Shown here: positions 1 through 9,116 of the stretch, one piece after another
Numbering within the stretch: position 1 is the first letter of the stretch
Layout of the letters: each line of letters starts with the position of its first letter
NCBI RefSeq assembly: GCF_022354825.1
Contig: NZ_CP031168.1
Location: forward strand, 6,449,501-6,513,500
Direction of reading: 5' to 3'
Length of the DNA stretch: 64,000 bases
Source: Paenibacillus sp. H1-7
Lineage (GTDB): Bacteria; Bacillota; Bacilli; Paenibacillales; NBRC-103111
Program-made: the position numbers and the translations under genes
Notes under the pieces: generated by a model
What the model saw: only the letters and a program-made list of their open reading frames with translations
Told to the model about the DNA's origin: nothing
Database searches by the model: none

Positions 1-989
1 CCAATATCCAGGTGCAGGTACCGGTCGGCTCCCATCAGCTCGCTCAGCTTGTGTGTTCCCGGGATAATCGCGTTCGGGAACGCTTGGAATACCATTTCCT
101 CCAGGCTGATGTTCTCCGGTCTGATGCCCAGCGTAACCACCTTATTAACTTGCTTGTTCTTGATCAAAGCATGCGCCCGGCCTTCCGGAATCGCAAGGGC
201 AAACCGCTGCGTATGGAATTCAAGCTTCCCGGTGGCGTTCTCGGTGATGCGCCCTTCGATAAAGTTCATCGGAGGAGAACCGATAAAGCTCGCAACGAAG
301 GTGTTCGCCGGATTCGTGTAGATCGTTTCTGGAGTGTCCACCTGCTGGATGATACCGTCTTTCATAACAACGATTCTGTCGCCCATCGTCATTGCTTCGA
401 TCTGGTCATGCGTAACGTAAATCATCGTAACGCCCAAGGTCTTGTGAAGCTTAATAATTTCCGTTCTCATCTGCACGCGCAGCTTCGCGTCCAAGTTGGA
501 GAGCGGCTCATCCATCAAGAATACTTGCGGATTACGCACGATCGCGCGTCCCAAGGCAACACGCTGGCGCTGACCGCCGGACAGCTGCTTCGGCTTGCGG
601 CTCAAATACTGCTCGATTTCCAATACTCTTGCCGCCCTCTTTACAGCCAAATCGATTTCGTGCTTAGGCAGCTTGCGCAAACGAAGTCCAAACGCGATAT
701 TTTCGTAAACGCTCATGTTAGGGTAAAGAGCATAGTTCTGGAACACCATCGCGATGTCCCGGTCTTTCGGAGGCAAATCGTTCACCAGCGTATCGCCGAT
801 GTAGATCTCTCCTTCGGAGATGTCCTCCAGGCCGGCTATCATCCTTAGTGTCGTCGACTTCCCACAGCCGGACGGTCCGACAAAGACCAAAAACTCCTTA
901 TCTTTGATTTCCAAATGGAAATCCTTCACGACCGGATGCTTATCTTTCCCATATCGCTTATAGAGATGATTGATAAGAATTCTCGCCAT
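1..989 (-). CDS. msmX: MsmX/UgpC-family sugar ABC transporter ATP-binding protein (3' end cut by window edge)
   Basis: ATPase subunit that powers carbohydrate ABC importers from the inner face of the membrane. In Bacillus subtilis MsmX is shared by several importers. The reverse strand reads MARILINHLYKRYG, then Walker A GPSGCGKST (about residue 39), Q-loop VFQNYALYPNM, signature LSGGQRQR, Walker B VFLMDEPLSNLD and the switch His in YVTHDQ. The start of the TOBE/regulatory domain follows, including the typical IGSPPMNF. The ATG at 989 has GGAGGCGGG just upstream. About 330 codons are visible; the last ~35 lie outside the window. It stands alone, without permeases, which fits a shared ATPase. 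UgpC is an equally common label. Confidence 0.93.
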   Translation of the reverse strand, partial: MARILINHLYKRYGKDKHPVVKDFHLEIKDKEFLVFVGPSGCGKSTTLRMIAGLEDISEGEIYIGDTLVNDLPPKDRDIAMVFQNYALYPNMSVYENIAFGLRLRKLPKHEIDLAVKRAARVLEIEQYLSRKPKQLSGGQRQRVALGRAIVRNPQVFLMDEPLSNLDAKLRVQMRTEIIKLHKTLGVTMIYVTHDQIEAMTMGDRIVVMKDGIIQQVDTPETIYTNPANTFVASFIGSPPMNFIEGRITENATGKLEFHTQRFALAIPEGRAHALIKNKQVNKVVTLGIRPENISLEEMVFQAFPNAIIPGTHKLSELMGADRYLHLDI

Positions 990-1030
990 ATTCCCGCCTC
1001 CACGCGCAAATTTACTTAATCTTAGAAATC

Positions 1031-1075
1031 ATTGTAATGAATTCCGTGTGAAGATAGTGTGAATAATTGTGTGAA
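1031..1075 (-). promoter_or_regulatory. Promoter with three PhoP-box-like direct repeats upstream of the msmX-like gene
   Basis: On the reverse strand TTCACA occurs three times (1070-1075, 1058-1063, 1047-1052), separated by 6 and 5 bases, so the repeats are phased at about one helical turn. A candidate -10 TACAAT follows at 1036-1031. The B. subtilis PhoP box is known to be TT(A/C/T)ACA-like repeats spaced by about 5 bases. No good -35 is visible, as expected for an activator-dependent promoter. Phosphate control is an inference. Confidence 0.4.
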
Positions 1076-1197
1076 GAGCTGCCATTACGGCATGCTTTTC
1101 CATATTCCGACAATGTTTTACTATTGAAAATGGAAAGAAGTTCAGCGATTCCAAAGTAAAATAGTCCATGAATCTTAAGGCAATTCTTCATTTTTAT

Positions 1198-1226
1198 TTG
1201 AGAACGACTGTGCTATTGTCTAATCT
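1198..1226 (+). promoter_or_regulatory. Sigma-A-type promoter for the ABC exporter gene
   Basis: TTGAGA (1198-1203), a 17-base spacer and TAATCT (1221-1226) form a good -35/-10 pair. They lie 35 bases before the ATG of the downstream ABC exporter gene. Confidence 0.6.
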
Positions 1227-1261
1227 GTTGGAAATTTACGACAACTGCAGGGAGGGATTGC

Positions 1262-3199
1262 ATGGATGCGTCCGCTCAAAATCCGGCCGAGCCGGCCGAG
1301 AAGAAAAAGCTGGTCCAACGGTACTTAACGTTTTTGAAGCCTTACCGCTTTACGCTTTTGCTCATTCTTTCGCTCGGCATACTGCAATTTGCCGTGCCGA
1401 TGATCGGGCCCTGGATGACGAAAATTTTGATCGACGAAGTGCTCCCTCAGAAGGAAAGCTTCTGGACGCTTGGAAAAGCGGTCACCTTTCTCGGCGCCGT
1501 GTATGCTTTCGGCATCTGGATCAACTTCTTGCGAAATACCATCACGTTCCGCCTAGGCAACCGGATGGTATACGATATTCGCCATCAGCTGTACCAGCAT
1601 ATGCAGAAGCTGTCGCAGCGCTTTTACGACAACCGGCAGGTGGGAAGCATCGTAACGAGGATTATGAACGATGTGAACGGCGCCCAGAACCTGGTCAACG
1701 GCGGCATCATCAATCTCATCATCGATCTGTTTCTCGTCTTTTTCGCCGGCTTCATGCTGTTCAAGCTGAACTGGCAGCTGGCGCTGCTCTCTTTGTGGCT
1801 CCTGCCTTTGTATTATTTAACTTTTACGAACATGAATGTGCGCATACGGCTGTCCTGGCGGTCCGTCCACCGTCAGATGGAGCGAATTCACGGCGTGCTG
1901 GTCGAGAAAATATCGGGGATGAAGGTCGTTCAATCGTTCAATCAGGAAAAAACAGAGATGGAACGCTTTGAAAAGCAGGCCAAAAATCATATTTCCCACG
2001 CCAACAAAGCGCAGCTCCTGGCCAACTCCTTGGGGCGCATCAGCCAAACGTTCACACAGACGGGCGGCTTGATCATATGGTTCACCGGAGGCTTGCTTGT
2101 ACTCAAGGGAGAGCTGACCATCGGGTCTCTCGTCGCCTTTCAGGCTTATCTCGGACAGCTGTACGGACCGATTCAGCGGTTTGCCGAAGCCAACGTGACG
2201 ATTCAGAACTCCATGAGCAACATCGAGAGGATCTTTGAAGTGTTCGACATCGAGCCCGAGATTACGGTCAAGGAAAATCCGGTGCCGCTCAAGCATTGCA
2301 AGGGGAGCGTCGTTTTCGACAACGTCTCCTTCACTTATGTGTCCGAACGCCCGGAAGAGATGAAAACGCCCGGCAAAAAATACGATCCGGATTTGGTCGA
2401 TATGGCCGAGCCCGCCAAAAAGTTTTACATCATTCCGCCCAAAACGAAGATGGATCCTCCGCCGATGATCAAGGAAACGCGGGTGGCGCTAAGCGACATC
2501 AGCTTCACCGTCCGCCCAGGCGACGTCGTTGCTCTTGTAGGTCCGAGCGGCGCCGGCAAATCGACGCTCATCAACCTGATCCCACGGTTTTACGACCCGA
2601 ATCAAGGGGATGTGTACCTCGACGGAATCAATCTTAAGGATTACGATCTGTTCGATGTGCGCATGCAAATAGCTCTTGTCCTTCAAGACAATATGCTGTT
2701 CTCGGGAACGATCTACGAGAACATCGCCTACGGAAATCCGGCCGCAGACATGAAGCTTGTGGAGCAAGCCGCCAAAGCCGCGAATGCGCACGGGTTTATT
2801 TCCGAAATGGAGCTGGGATACGATACGGTCGTCGGCGAACGGGGCGTCAGGCTGTCCGGAGGCCAGAAGCAGCGGATCGCCATCGCAAGGGCGCTGCTCA
2901 AAAATCCGCGCATCCTCATCCTGGACGAAGCGACATCCGCGCTGGATGCGGAATCCGAGGCGCTGGTCACCGAAGCGCTGGAGCATTTGATGAAGGACCG
3001 CACGACCTTCATTATCGCCCACAGGCTGGCTACCGTTGTCCGGGCGAACCAGATCCTTGTTTTCGATCAAGGCCGAATCGTCGAGAGAGGCACGCATCAA
3101 GAGCTGCTTCAGCAAGGCGGCCTATACCGCGAATTATATGAGAAGCAGCTGAAGGCCATGCGTCCCGACGAACTAAAAAGCCTCAGCTTCGGGACTTAA
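1262..3199 (+). CDS. ABC exporter, fused membrane and ATP-binding domains (multidrug/lipid type)
   Basis: A half-transporter of 645 residues expected to dimerise and export a lipophilic substrate; the substrate is unknown. Residues ~25-310 form the six-helix exporter membrane domain (YRFTLLLILSLGI at the first helix). The C-terminal ATPase has Walker A GPSGAGKST (~426), signature LSGGQKQR, Walker B ILILDEATSALD and H-loop IIAHRLAT. An oddity is an insertion of about 45 residues rich in Lys, Pro and Asp (~360-405) just after the first ATPase strand FDNVSFTY, which the usual MsbA/BmrA-like proteins lack. Start ATG preceded by GGGAGGG. It is monocistronic, followed directly by a terminator. Confidence 0.92.
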   Translation: MDASAQNPAEPAEKKKLVQRYLTFLKPYRFTLLLILSLGILQFAVPMIGPWMTKILIDEVLPQKESFWTLGKAVTFLGAVYAFGIWINFLRNTITFRLGNRMVYDIRHQLYQHMQKLSQRFYDNRQVGSIVTRIMNDVNGAQNLVNGGIINLIIDLFLVFFAGFMLFKLNWQLALLSLWLLPLYYLTFTNMNVRIRLSWRSVHRQMERIHGVLVEKISGMKVVQSFNQEKTEMERFEKQAKNHISHANKAQLLANSLGRISQTFTQTGGLIIWFTGGLLVLKGELTIGSLVAFQAYLGQLYGPIQRFAEANVTIQNSMSNIERIFEVFDIEPEITVKENPVPLKHCKGSVVFDNVSFTYVSERPEEMKTPGKKYDPDLVDMAEPAKKFYIIPPKTKMDPPPMIKETRVALSDISFTVRPGDVVALVGPSGAGKSTLINLIPRFYDPNQGDVYLDGINLKDYDLFDVRMQIALVLQDNMLFSGTIYENIAYGNPAADMKLVEQAAKAANAHGFISEMELGYDTVVGERGVRLSGGQKQRIAIARALLKNPRILILDEATSALDAESEALVTEALEHLMKDRTTFIIAHRLATVVRANQILVFDQGRIVERGTHQELLQQGGLYRELYEKQLKAMRPDELKSLSFGT

Positions 3200-3232
3200 T
3201 AGTTCAATCCATATCGAAACGTAATTACAGAG

Positions 3233-3271
3233 GAGAGAAGCACCTATACAGGTACTTCTCTCTTTTTTTTT
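3233..3271 (+). terminator. Rho-independent terminator after the ABC exporter
   Basis: GAGAGAAG / CTTCTCTC arms, continued inward by ACCT/AGGT, followed by a run of nine T (3263-3271). Confidence 0.85.
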
Positions 3272-3325
3272 CGTTGTGCCGCAACTCATGAGTAATGGAT
3301 AAAAAGTTCTGAACTTTAGCCATCG

Positions 3326-3370
3326 TTGAACTTCCGGCAAATCGTTTACAATACTTTGAAAGCGTTCTTA
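3326..3370 (+). promoter_or_regulatory. Promoter with cre-like (CcpA) site before the sugar-binding lipoprotein gene
   Basis: TTGAAC (3326-3331) and TACAAT (3347-3352) give a candidate promoter with a short 15-base spacer. TGAAAGCGTTCTTA (3357-3370) matches 13 of 14 positions of the cre consensus TGWAANCGNTNWCA and sits just downstream of the -10, where CcpA would block transcription. Catabolite repression is an inference. Confidence 0.45.
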
Positions 3371-3424
3371 TTTTTGTAGCTCAGACTCGTGAAACGCTAA
3401 AATCATTTAAAGGGGCGAACGTCA

Positions 3425-4777
3425 TTGAAAACAAACCGTTTCAAAAAGACATCTATCGTTCTAACATGTGCAGCGATCATGCTTTCTGGTTGTAACGCCG
3501 GTGGTTCAGGTACCTCGGGAACTGGCAGCGCTAAAGACAACAAGACTGAACAGGCCGATATTCCGAAAGCGCTTACAGGACCAGTTACCGTCAAGTTTGC
3601 AACAAGTCAGGGAATTTTCAGCGACACGGAATTTAAAAAGTACATCGCCGAGCCTGTCGCCAAGAAATATCCCAATATTTCCGTCGAATATATCAACACG
3701 TCGGAGAAGGGCTTCAGTCTGAACGAGCTGATCGCGGCCGGGACCATTCCCGACATTGTCGTTGGCTACGGGTCGACGCTCAAGCAGCTGATCGACCTGA
3801 AATTGCTATATAACATGGATCCGATTATCAAACAGAACAAATTCGATACGAACCGGGTCATTCCGGAAATGCTGGAATATATCAAAGTCAACGGCAGCTC
3901 CGACTATTTGGGAGCTCTTCCTGTGTATAACAATGCTTTCGGGCTGTTTTACAATAAAGCGCTGTTCGATAAATTCGCGGTGCCTTATCCGAAGGACGGT
4001 ATGACCTGGGAAGAGGTCGGCGATCTCGGCAAAAAAATTACTAGGAATTACGACGGCATCCAGTACCGCGGATTTTTCCCCGACGGGGTCAACCGGATGA
4101 TCAACCAAATCACCTTGTATCAGCTGGATAAAGACAACAAGGCTATCATCACAACCGATCCCTGGAAAAAAGCGTTCGAGCTGTGGGACAGCATCTACAA
4201 CTACCCGGGCAACTCCGATGCTCCGTATAACACGATCAACTTCGGCAATAACCAGGCCGCCTTTATCAAGGGCGAGCTGGGTATGATCACCGGCTACAGC
4301 AGCACCTTGAACGCTCTTCGCCAAGCGCCGGACATGAACTGGGACGTCGTAACCTATCCTCAGCACCGCGATAAAATGGGCTACAGCACGAATGTCGACA
4401 CTCCGAACTTGTCCATAACCGAGCAAAGCCCGAATAAGCAGGCGGCCTTCCTCGTTATCGAAACCGCCCTGTCGGATGAAGTGCAGCTGGATTTGGCACG
4501 TAACGGTAAAATGTCCGTTCTGAAGAACGACAAGGTAGTGCAGGAATACGGGCGAGGGATTCCCGAATTCGCCAACAAAACATTGAACTTAAGCAGCATC
4601 GTTAAGCTGAAGCCGTCCGTCCCCCGCACGTCTAAGTATCAGGGCAGCGACACGAACAAAGCGATCATCGATGCCTATGAAGCAGTACTCAAGAAAGAGA
4701 AAGACATCAACTCCGCCCTGCGCGATGCGAATGAAGAAATCAACAAGATCGTCGAAGCGAAAATCAAAGCGCAATGA
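3425..4777 (+). CDS. Sugar ABC transporter substrate-binding lipoprotein (orphan)
   Basis: Extracellular solute-binding protein of family 1, 450 residues, expected to be lipid-anchored and to deliver an oligosaccharide to a permease. The signal peptide is followed by lipobox LSGC (Cys about residue 23) and a Gly/Ser-rich linker. The body carries family features such as GTIPDIVVGYGS, YNKALFDKFAV and PKDGMTWEEV. The start is TTG at 3425 behind AAAGGGGCG. No permease gene is adjacent. It is clearly related to the lipoprotein at 31195-32517, sharing the segments PKDGMTW and (N/S)GK(M/L)SVLK. The ligand cannot be told from sequence. Confidence 0.9.
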   Translation: MKTNRFKKTSIVLTCAAIMLSGCNAGGSGTSGTGSAKDNKTEQADIPKALTGPVTVKFATSQGIFSDTEFKKYIAEPVAKKYPNISVEYINTSEKGFSLNELIAAGTIPDIVVGYGSTLKQLIDLKLLYNMDPIIKQNKFDTNRVIPEMLEYIKVNGSSDYLGALPVYNNAFGLFYNKALFDKFAVPYPKDGMTWEEVGDLGKKITRNYDGIQYRGFFPDGVNRMINQITLYQLDKDNKAIITTDPWKKAFELWDSIYNYPGNSDAPYNTINFGNNQAAFIKGELGMITGYSSTLNALRQAPDMNWDVVTYPQHRDKMGYSTNVDTPNLSITEQSPNKQAAFLVIETALSDEVQLDLARNGKMSVLKNDKVVQEYGRGIPEFANKTLNLSSIVKLKPSVPRTSKYQGSDTNKAIIDAYEAVLKKEKDINSALRDANEEINKIVEAKIKAQ

Positions 4778-4800
4778 TGTCTCCCCTGCTCCAAGCAGCA

Positions 4801-4828
4801 AAAGCAGCCGCACAGGCTGCTTTTGTTC
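4801..4828 (+). terminator. Terminator after the binding lipoprotein gene
   Basis: AAAGCAGCC, a five-base loop and GGCTGCTTTT, ending in a T-rich tail. It separates this gene from the convergent germination operon. Confidence 0.8.
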
Positions 4829-4835
4829 TTGCATT

Positions 4836-5063
4836 TTATTGCTCCAGAAGCTGGCCGAGCGGCTTGAAAATCGCATGGACCAGCTGCGTTGGCCCGGGCA
4901 TTTCCGGAAACAGGAGAAGTAGAATCGACAGGATCCAACCCAAGGCAGTGATTGCAATAAAAGCCCCCTTCTCCTTGCCGGAATATCGCTTCAGCTTCGG
5001 CCATTCATACCAAAAGAGGAGAATCACCGCAACGGTAATCGTAATCATGGAGCCCAGACTCAC
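4836..5063 (-). CDS. Small two-helix membrane protein, germinant-receptor D-subunit-like
   Basis: Last gene of the germination operon, 75 residues, with two hydrophobic segments (ITITVAVILLFWYEW and GAFIAITALGWILSILLLLF) joined by a Lys-rich turn. I start it at the GTG at 5063, which overlaps the stop of the C-subunit gene and follows GGAGAGGTGAAGAA; an in-frame ATG at 5048 is the alternative. In Bacillus, small two-TM 'D' proteins of about this size, encoded in or beside ger operons (for example GerKD), are known to modulate germinant receptor activity. Assignment rests on size, topology and position. Confidence 0.72.
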   Translation of the reverse strand: MSLGSMITITVAVILLFWYEWPKLKRYSGKEKGAFIAITALGWILSILLLLFPEMPGPTQLVHAIFKPLGQLLEQ

Positions 5064-6298
5064 TTCTTCACCTCTCCTTCCTTCCGGGTAGCCCCGACGG
5101 TAGCCATACCGGTACGCAATATTTTGGCTGTCGCTTCCGTTCTTACCTCGACGGTCGGGAACAGCTCGTTCCACCGTTCTTTGGCTTCCTTCCACTCCTG
5201 CGGATATTTGCGGTGAAACGCCTCTGCAAAGTTGAAAATATCGGCGTTAAGCTGCTTTTGCGGACGGACGAGCGCAGCTTTGATCCGATTTTCAATCGCT
5301 TCCGCCAATTGGCGCTCCAGACTGCGAGAGATATCGGGCTTGTTCAGATCCATCCCCGTCGTATTTTGAATCACATCGTCTTCCGTATCGATCTTGACGG
5401 TCACACTCCACTTATCCCCCTCAATCTTAGGGATCAACTGGGTTTTGCTGCGCAGCAGCTTACTCGATATGTATCCGGTGGATTCCTTCGGAGTGAATGT
5501 AACGGTGGACGTCGCCACTTCGTCCCTCAGCCAGAGCAAGCCGCGAGTCAACCGGTCGTCCAGCTTTCCGACCATTTTGTCTTTCTTGAATATCGCTGTA
5601 CCATGGATAAAGCCTATCGTCTGATTAGGCTGCTTGTACGGATCGGCCGGAGCGATATCCACCCAAGGAACGGCAGCAGCCTGAGCATCACCGATCAGCA
5701 TTTCGGCCAAATCCTTGACCGTCACCTTCATCCCGGTTTGCAGCTTGGCCATCTCGCGAAGCACCTCCGCCGAGCTTCTTTCAATTGGCGGTATCAGCCC
5801 TATGACCTTCTTCGCCTCACTGCTTACAAATACGTCAGCACGTTCACGTGGCCCCGGAGCTCGCATCATAAAATCAAGCTGATTGCGGATTCCCTGTTTG
5901 GCCAGCTCTTCGCCGAAAATAAAAATTTCACAATGCCCCCAAAAGATGCGCCGAGGAAATTGCTCCTGGAGCTTAGCCATCGCGTCCGCCAGCGTCACTC
6001 CATAAGCCGATTTGATCAGCGTCTGCGCCCCGCCCGTGCTGCTGCCCGTTCCGGATGCTCCATGCTCGCCGCCTCCCGAGGCTTTTGGGACGTATACTTC
6101 GACTGAGAGCTCGATCGTCTTGTCGTCCCTTTTATCCAGGCCGGCAGCCATGATGAGCATCAAATCGTTCACTTCGTTTCGATCCCAACAGCCGGCCAGC
6201 GGAATAACGAGCAGCAGTGGCAGAAGTAAACCGACCGCTTTTCCCGGAAAGGCCGTCATCCCGGCTTTTTGCAAGATGAGTCTGATTATGTCGATCAT
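5060..6298 (-). CDS. Spore germination lipoprotein, Ger(x)C family (C subunit)
   Basis: Lipid-anchored C subunit of a GerA-type germinant receptor in the inner membrane of the spore. It has 412 residues, a signal peptide and the family hallmark lipobox with following residues, LAGCWDRNEVND. The ATG at 6298 lies 12 bases after GGGAGG; an internal ATG 13 codons later is possible but has a weaker ribosome site. A Gly/Ser-rich stretch near residues 75-95 (GGGEHGASGTGSSTGG) is longer than usual for the family. Its stop overlaps the start of the D-like gene, so the two are translationally coupled. Confidence 0.93.
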   Translation of the reverse strand: MIDIIRLILQKAGMTAFPGKAVGLLLPLLLVIPLAGCWDRNEVNDLMLIMAAGLDKRDDKTIELSVEVYVPKASGGGEHGASGTGSSTGGAQTLIKSAYGVTLADAMAKLQEQFPRRIFWGHCEIFIFGEELAKQGIRNQLDFMMRAPGPRERADVFVSSEAKKVIGLIPPIERSSAEVLREMAKLQTGMKVTVKDLAEMLIGDAQAAAVPWVDIAPADPYKQPNQTIGFIHGTAIFKKDKMVGKLDDRLTRGLLWLRDEVATSTVTFTPKESTGYISSKLLRSKTQLIPKIEGDKWSVTVKIDTEDDVIQNTTGMDLNKPDISRSLERQLAEAIENRIKAALVRPQKQLNADIFNFAEAFHRKYPQEWKEAKERWNELFPTVEVRTEATAKILRTGMATVGATRKEGEVKK

Positions 6299-6328
6299 GC
6301 AGGTATAGGACCTCCCTCTCTCCGGTTG

Positions 6329-7435
6329 TCAATGGTTTGATGGCTGGGGCGGAGCCTCTTTTTTGCACAGCCAGGCGATGACGAGCAGCAGAAGAGGCAG
6401 CAGCATTTTCATAAAGATCATATAGATCGCTCCGACAACATCGAAAAAATGGGCCATCTCCTGCAAATTAGGCGCAATCCAGAGAGTGTACGGTACAAGT
6501 AATATGCCAAGCGGGTACACTGTCGAGCGAAAGTTTTCGATAGCGAGCCATTGAGTGAAGACCAGAACGAGCGTGTAGTAATACACGCAAATTTTCAAAA
6601 AAATACTCATCACCCAAACCGCCATGACCAGCGCCTCCATATGCTCGATGAAATCGGCAAGGCTAATATAGCGGGCGGCAACCATAACCGGATAAGTAAA
6701 ATTGGCCGCGACTTCTCCAAACAACAGCAGAATAAAGAAATTCGTTATACTCATCGTGAAGGCGACAGCGATAACAGCGATGAACCCCCATGTTCTTCCC
6801 TTAGACCGGTCTGACAGCATAGGAAATAAGAATGAAAGGAAAATGAAATCGCCGAACCAGCTCGTTAACGTAAACGAGCCACGAATCGATGAACGGAGCC
6901 CGTTCTCCATCATAGGGAAAAGTTGATGAATTTTCGCATCCGGAATAAGCAGAACAAACGCCAGCAGCAAAAAGAAAATCATGAACGGCACGAAAACTTG
7001 GCCGCACCTCGCCAATACGGCCACGCCGCAGCGAACGGCAACGGCACATGTAAAGATCATACAGATGGCTACGGCGATAAGAGGTGTGCTTGGCAAAAAG
7101 CTCCCTACCACAAACTCTCCGTATTCCCTAATAACAAAACCGGTGTCCTGCGTATACAAAAAAAAGTAGAGAAACCCGTATACTTTGCCGAGCGGCTTCC
7201 CCAAAATGTGCTCGCTTGCCTGAATCATACTCATTTGCGGATACCGTTTATTGAGACGGTCGACGATAAATACAAGAAGCAGTCCGCCAAGTGCCGCCCA
7301 CAGCGGAGAGAGCCACGAATCTCTGTGAGCGTATCTTATTGTAATCGCGGGAACGATCAGGATCGCTGTAGCCAAGATCGTCGGGTACATCAGAATACCC
7401 ATTTGAAGAGCAGACAGCTTTCCTTTCTCCATCAT
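6329..7435 (-). CDS. Spore germination permease, GerB family (B subunit)
   Basis: Integral membrane subunit (APC-like fold, about ten helices, 368 residues) believed to bind the germinant. It has alternating hydrophobic segments throughout, for example ILMYPTILATAILIVPAI, and the conserved positions around FGDFIFLSFLFPML. The ATG at 7435 overlaps the TGA of the A-subunit gene (ATGA), implying coupling. It ends in a Lys/Pro-rich tail, as many family members do. Germinant specificity cannot be predicted. Confidence 0.93.
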   Translation of the reverse strand: MMEKGKLSALQMGILMYPTILATAILIVPAITIRYAHRDSWLSPLWAALGGLLLVFIVDRLNKRYPQMSMIQASEHILGKPLGKVYGFLYFFLYTQDTGFVIREYGEFVVGSFLPSTPLIAVAICMIFTCAVAVRCGVAVLARCGQVFVPFMIFFLLLAFVLLIPDAKIHQLFPMMENGLRSSIRGSFTLTSWFGDFIFLSFLFPMLSDRSKGRTWGFIAVIAVAFTMSITNFFILLLFGEVAANFTYPVMVAARYISLADFIEHMEALVMAVWVMSIFLKICVYYYTLVLVFTQWLAIENFRSTVYPLGILLVPYTLWIAPNLQEMAHFFDVVGAIYMIFMKMLLPLLLLVIAWLCKKEAPPQPSNH

Positions 7436-9015
7436 CCGGCATCCTCTCCTTGAGGAGGCTTCGGCTGCAGCCCGGGAACTTGCCGGTAAGCGTTGTATAA
7501 GCCATTACTCAGGTGCGGCCGCTTGTCACGCGTCCATAACGGGGCCCGGATCAGAACGTCCCCCAGTTCGTTCTTCTTCAATGGAGCTAAAGGGGAAAGA
7601 TAAGGAACCCCGAAGGAGCGAAGCGTGCTCAGATGGATGACGATCAATATAATCCCGAGCATGAGCCCGAGCAAGCCGAGAAAGCCGGCCAGGAACATGA
7701 GCGGAAACCGCAGCAGCCGAACGGCAATTCCGAGCGTATAGCGCGGAAAGGTAAATGACGCGATTCCCGTGAAGGCAACGACCATGACCATCGGCGAGGA
7801 AACGAGGCCGGCGGAAATAGCCGCTTGGCCGATAACCAACGCACCGACGATACTTACGGCAGCGCCGACCTGCTTGGGGAGCCGCAGCCCCGCTTCACGC
7901 AGCGCCTCGAACGTGATCTCCATCAGCAGAGCTTCCACTAATGCCGGGAACGGGATTTCCTCACGTGATTTGGCAACACTCAGCAAAAGGGTCGTAGGGA
8001 TCATCTCTTGATGATAGGTAAGAATCGCCACATAAGCCGATGGGACCGTCAGTGCTATAACGAAGAAGAAATACCGCAGCCACCGGATTAACGAGCCTGC
8101 CCAAAACGACTGATAGTAGTCTTCGGGAGATTGCAATAAAGAAAACAAGGTGATCGGAGCGACGAGCACGAATGGAGAGCCTTCGATGATAATGCCGACT
8201 CTTCCTTCCAGCAGGTTGGCGCTAACGGCGTCCGGACGCTCCGTTGACATCAGCTGCGGAAACGGGCTCATCGCATTGTCGCCGATCAGCTCCTCAATAT
8301 AGGCGCTGTCAATAATTCCGTCGATTTCAATCCTCTTAAGCCGGCTGATCACTTCATTAACCAGGTTCATATCGGCGATGCCCTCTATGTAGGTAACGAC
8401 TACTTCGGTTTGGGTGTACTGCCCGATCTTGAGCAATTTCATCTTCAGAGCGGGGCTCTTGATGCTTCGGCGAAGCAATGAGGTATTCACGCCGATCGTT
8501 TCGGTAAAGCCAAGTCTTGGACCGCGCACGACCGATTCGGCTACAGGCTCTTCAATGCTTCTCTTCGCCCACTTGGCTACGCCGAGCGAGATTGCCTTCT
8601 CATACCCGTCGATGAACATGACCGGATTGCCCTTGGATATTTGCCCCACCGCCTCTTCCATGCTGGCAAGCTCCTTAGCGTGGCAAACGCTGATGTTTTT
8701 GGCCAAATTTCCGACGGAGGCGTTAAAATCTGCCGCATTTTGCAGCGGGGCAAGCACTTGCTGGTCGATCAGCTCTATATCGCTCATATCTTCTATATAA
8801 ATGAGAAAAGCTTGAGTAGTCCCGTAAACCGTAAATTGATGAAACACTATGTCCGAGCAATCCTTGTATAATGTGGTCAGCAGATCGATATTCGCTTGAA
8901 TATTCGTCGCAACCGGAAGGGTTTGATCAGCTGGTGAGCCTGCAGAGCCAGCCTGTTGATTCTGGCTGTCATGCAGCCTATGGCGATGTTTGAACACATA
9001 TTTCAAAAAGTTCAT
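7432..9015 (-). CDS. Spore germination protein, GerA family (A subunit)
   Basis: First gene of the receptor operon. It has a soluble N-terminal GerA domain (to about residue 300; visible motif GPRLGFTETIGVNTSLLRRS), then four or five transmembrane helices starting near LRYFFFVIALTVPSAYVA, and a hydrophilic tail with Pro-rich end. I choose the ATG at 9015, behind AGAGG with an 8-base gap, giving 527 residues. An in-frame ATG at 9054 (540 residues) has its GGTG too close. The A, B and C subunits are all needed for receptor function in known systems. Transcription appears to start in the 9055-9116 region. Confidence 0.92.
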   Translation of the reverse strand: MNFLKYVFKHRHRLHDSQNQQAGSAGSPADQTLPVATNIQANIDLLTTLYKDCSDIVFHQFTVYGTTQAFLIYIEDMSDIELIDQQVLAPLQNAADFNASVGNLAKNISVCHAKELASMEEAVGQISKGNPVMFIDGYEKAISLGVAKWAKRSIEEPVAESVVRGPRLGFTETIGVNTSLLRRSIKSPALKMKLLKIGQYTQTEVVVTYIEGIADMNLVNEVISRLKRIEIDGIIDSAYIEELIGDNAMSPFPQLMSTERPDAVSANLLEGRVGIIIEGSPFVLVAPITLFSLLQSPEDYYQSFWAGSLIRWLRYFFFVIALTVPSAYVAILTYHQEMIPTTLLLSVAKSREEIPFPALVEALLMEITFEALREAGLRLPKQVGAAVSIVGALVIGQAAISAGLVSSPMVMVVAFTGIASFTFPRYTLGIAVRLLRFPLMFLAGFLGLLGLMLGIILIVIHLSTLRSFGVPYLSPLAPLKKNELGDVLIRAPLWTRDKRPHLSNGLYNAYRQVPGLQPKPPQGEDAG

Positions 9016-9116
9016 GGCTGCATCCTCTTTTACTCGTTTTATATCCATTTTCACCTAACAGCCGCATTTTTATCCTAACATTGGAAAACTGTTGGCCTCG
9101 CAGAAATGAATAAAAC

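Noticed and set aside
1168-1971. Long forward frame overlapping the ABC exporter in another phase
   Set aside because: The exporter frame carries full domain motifs; this one has none and is Arg-rich, as shadow frames are here.
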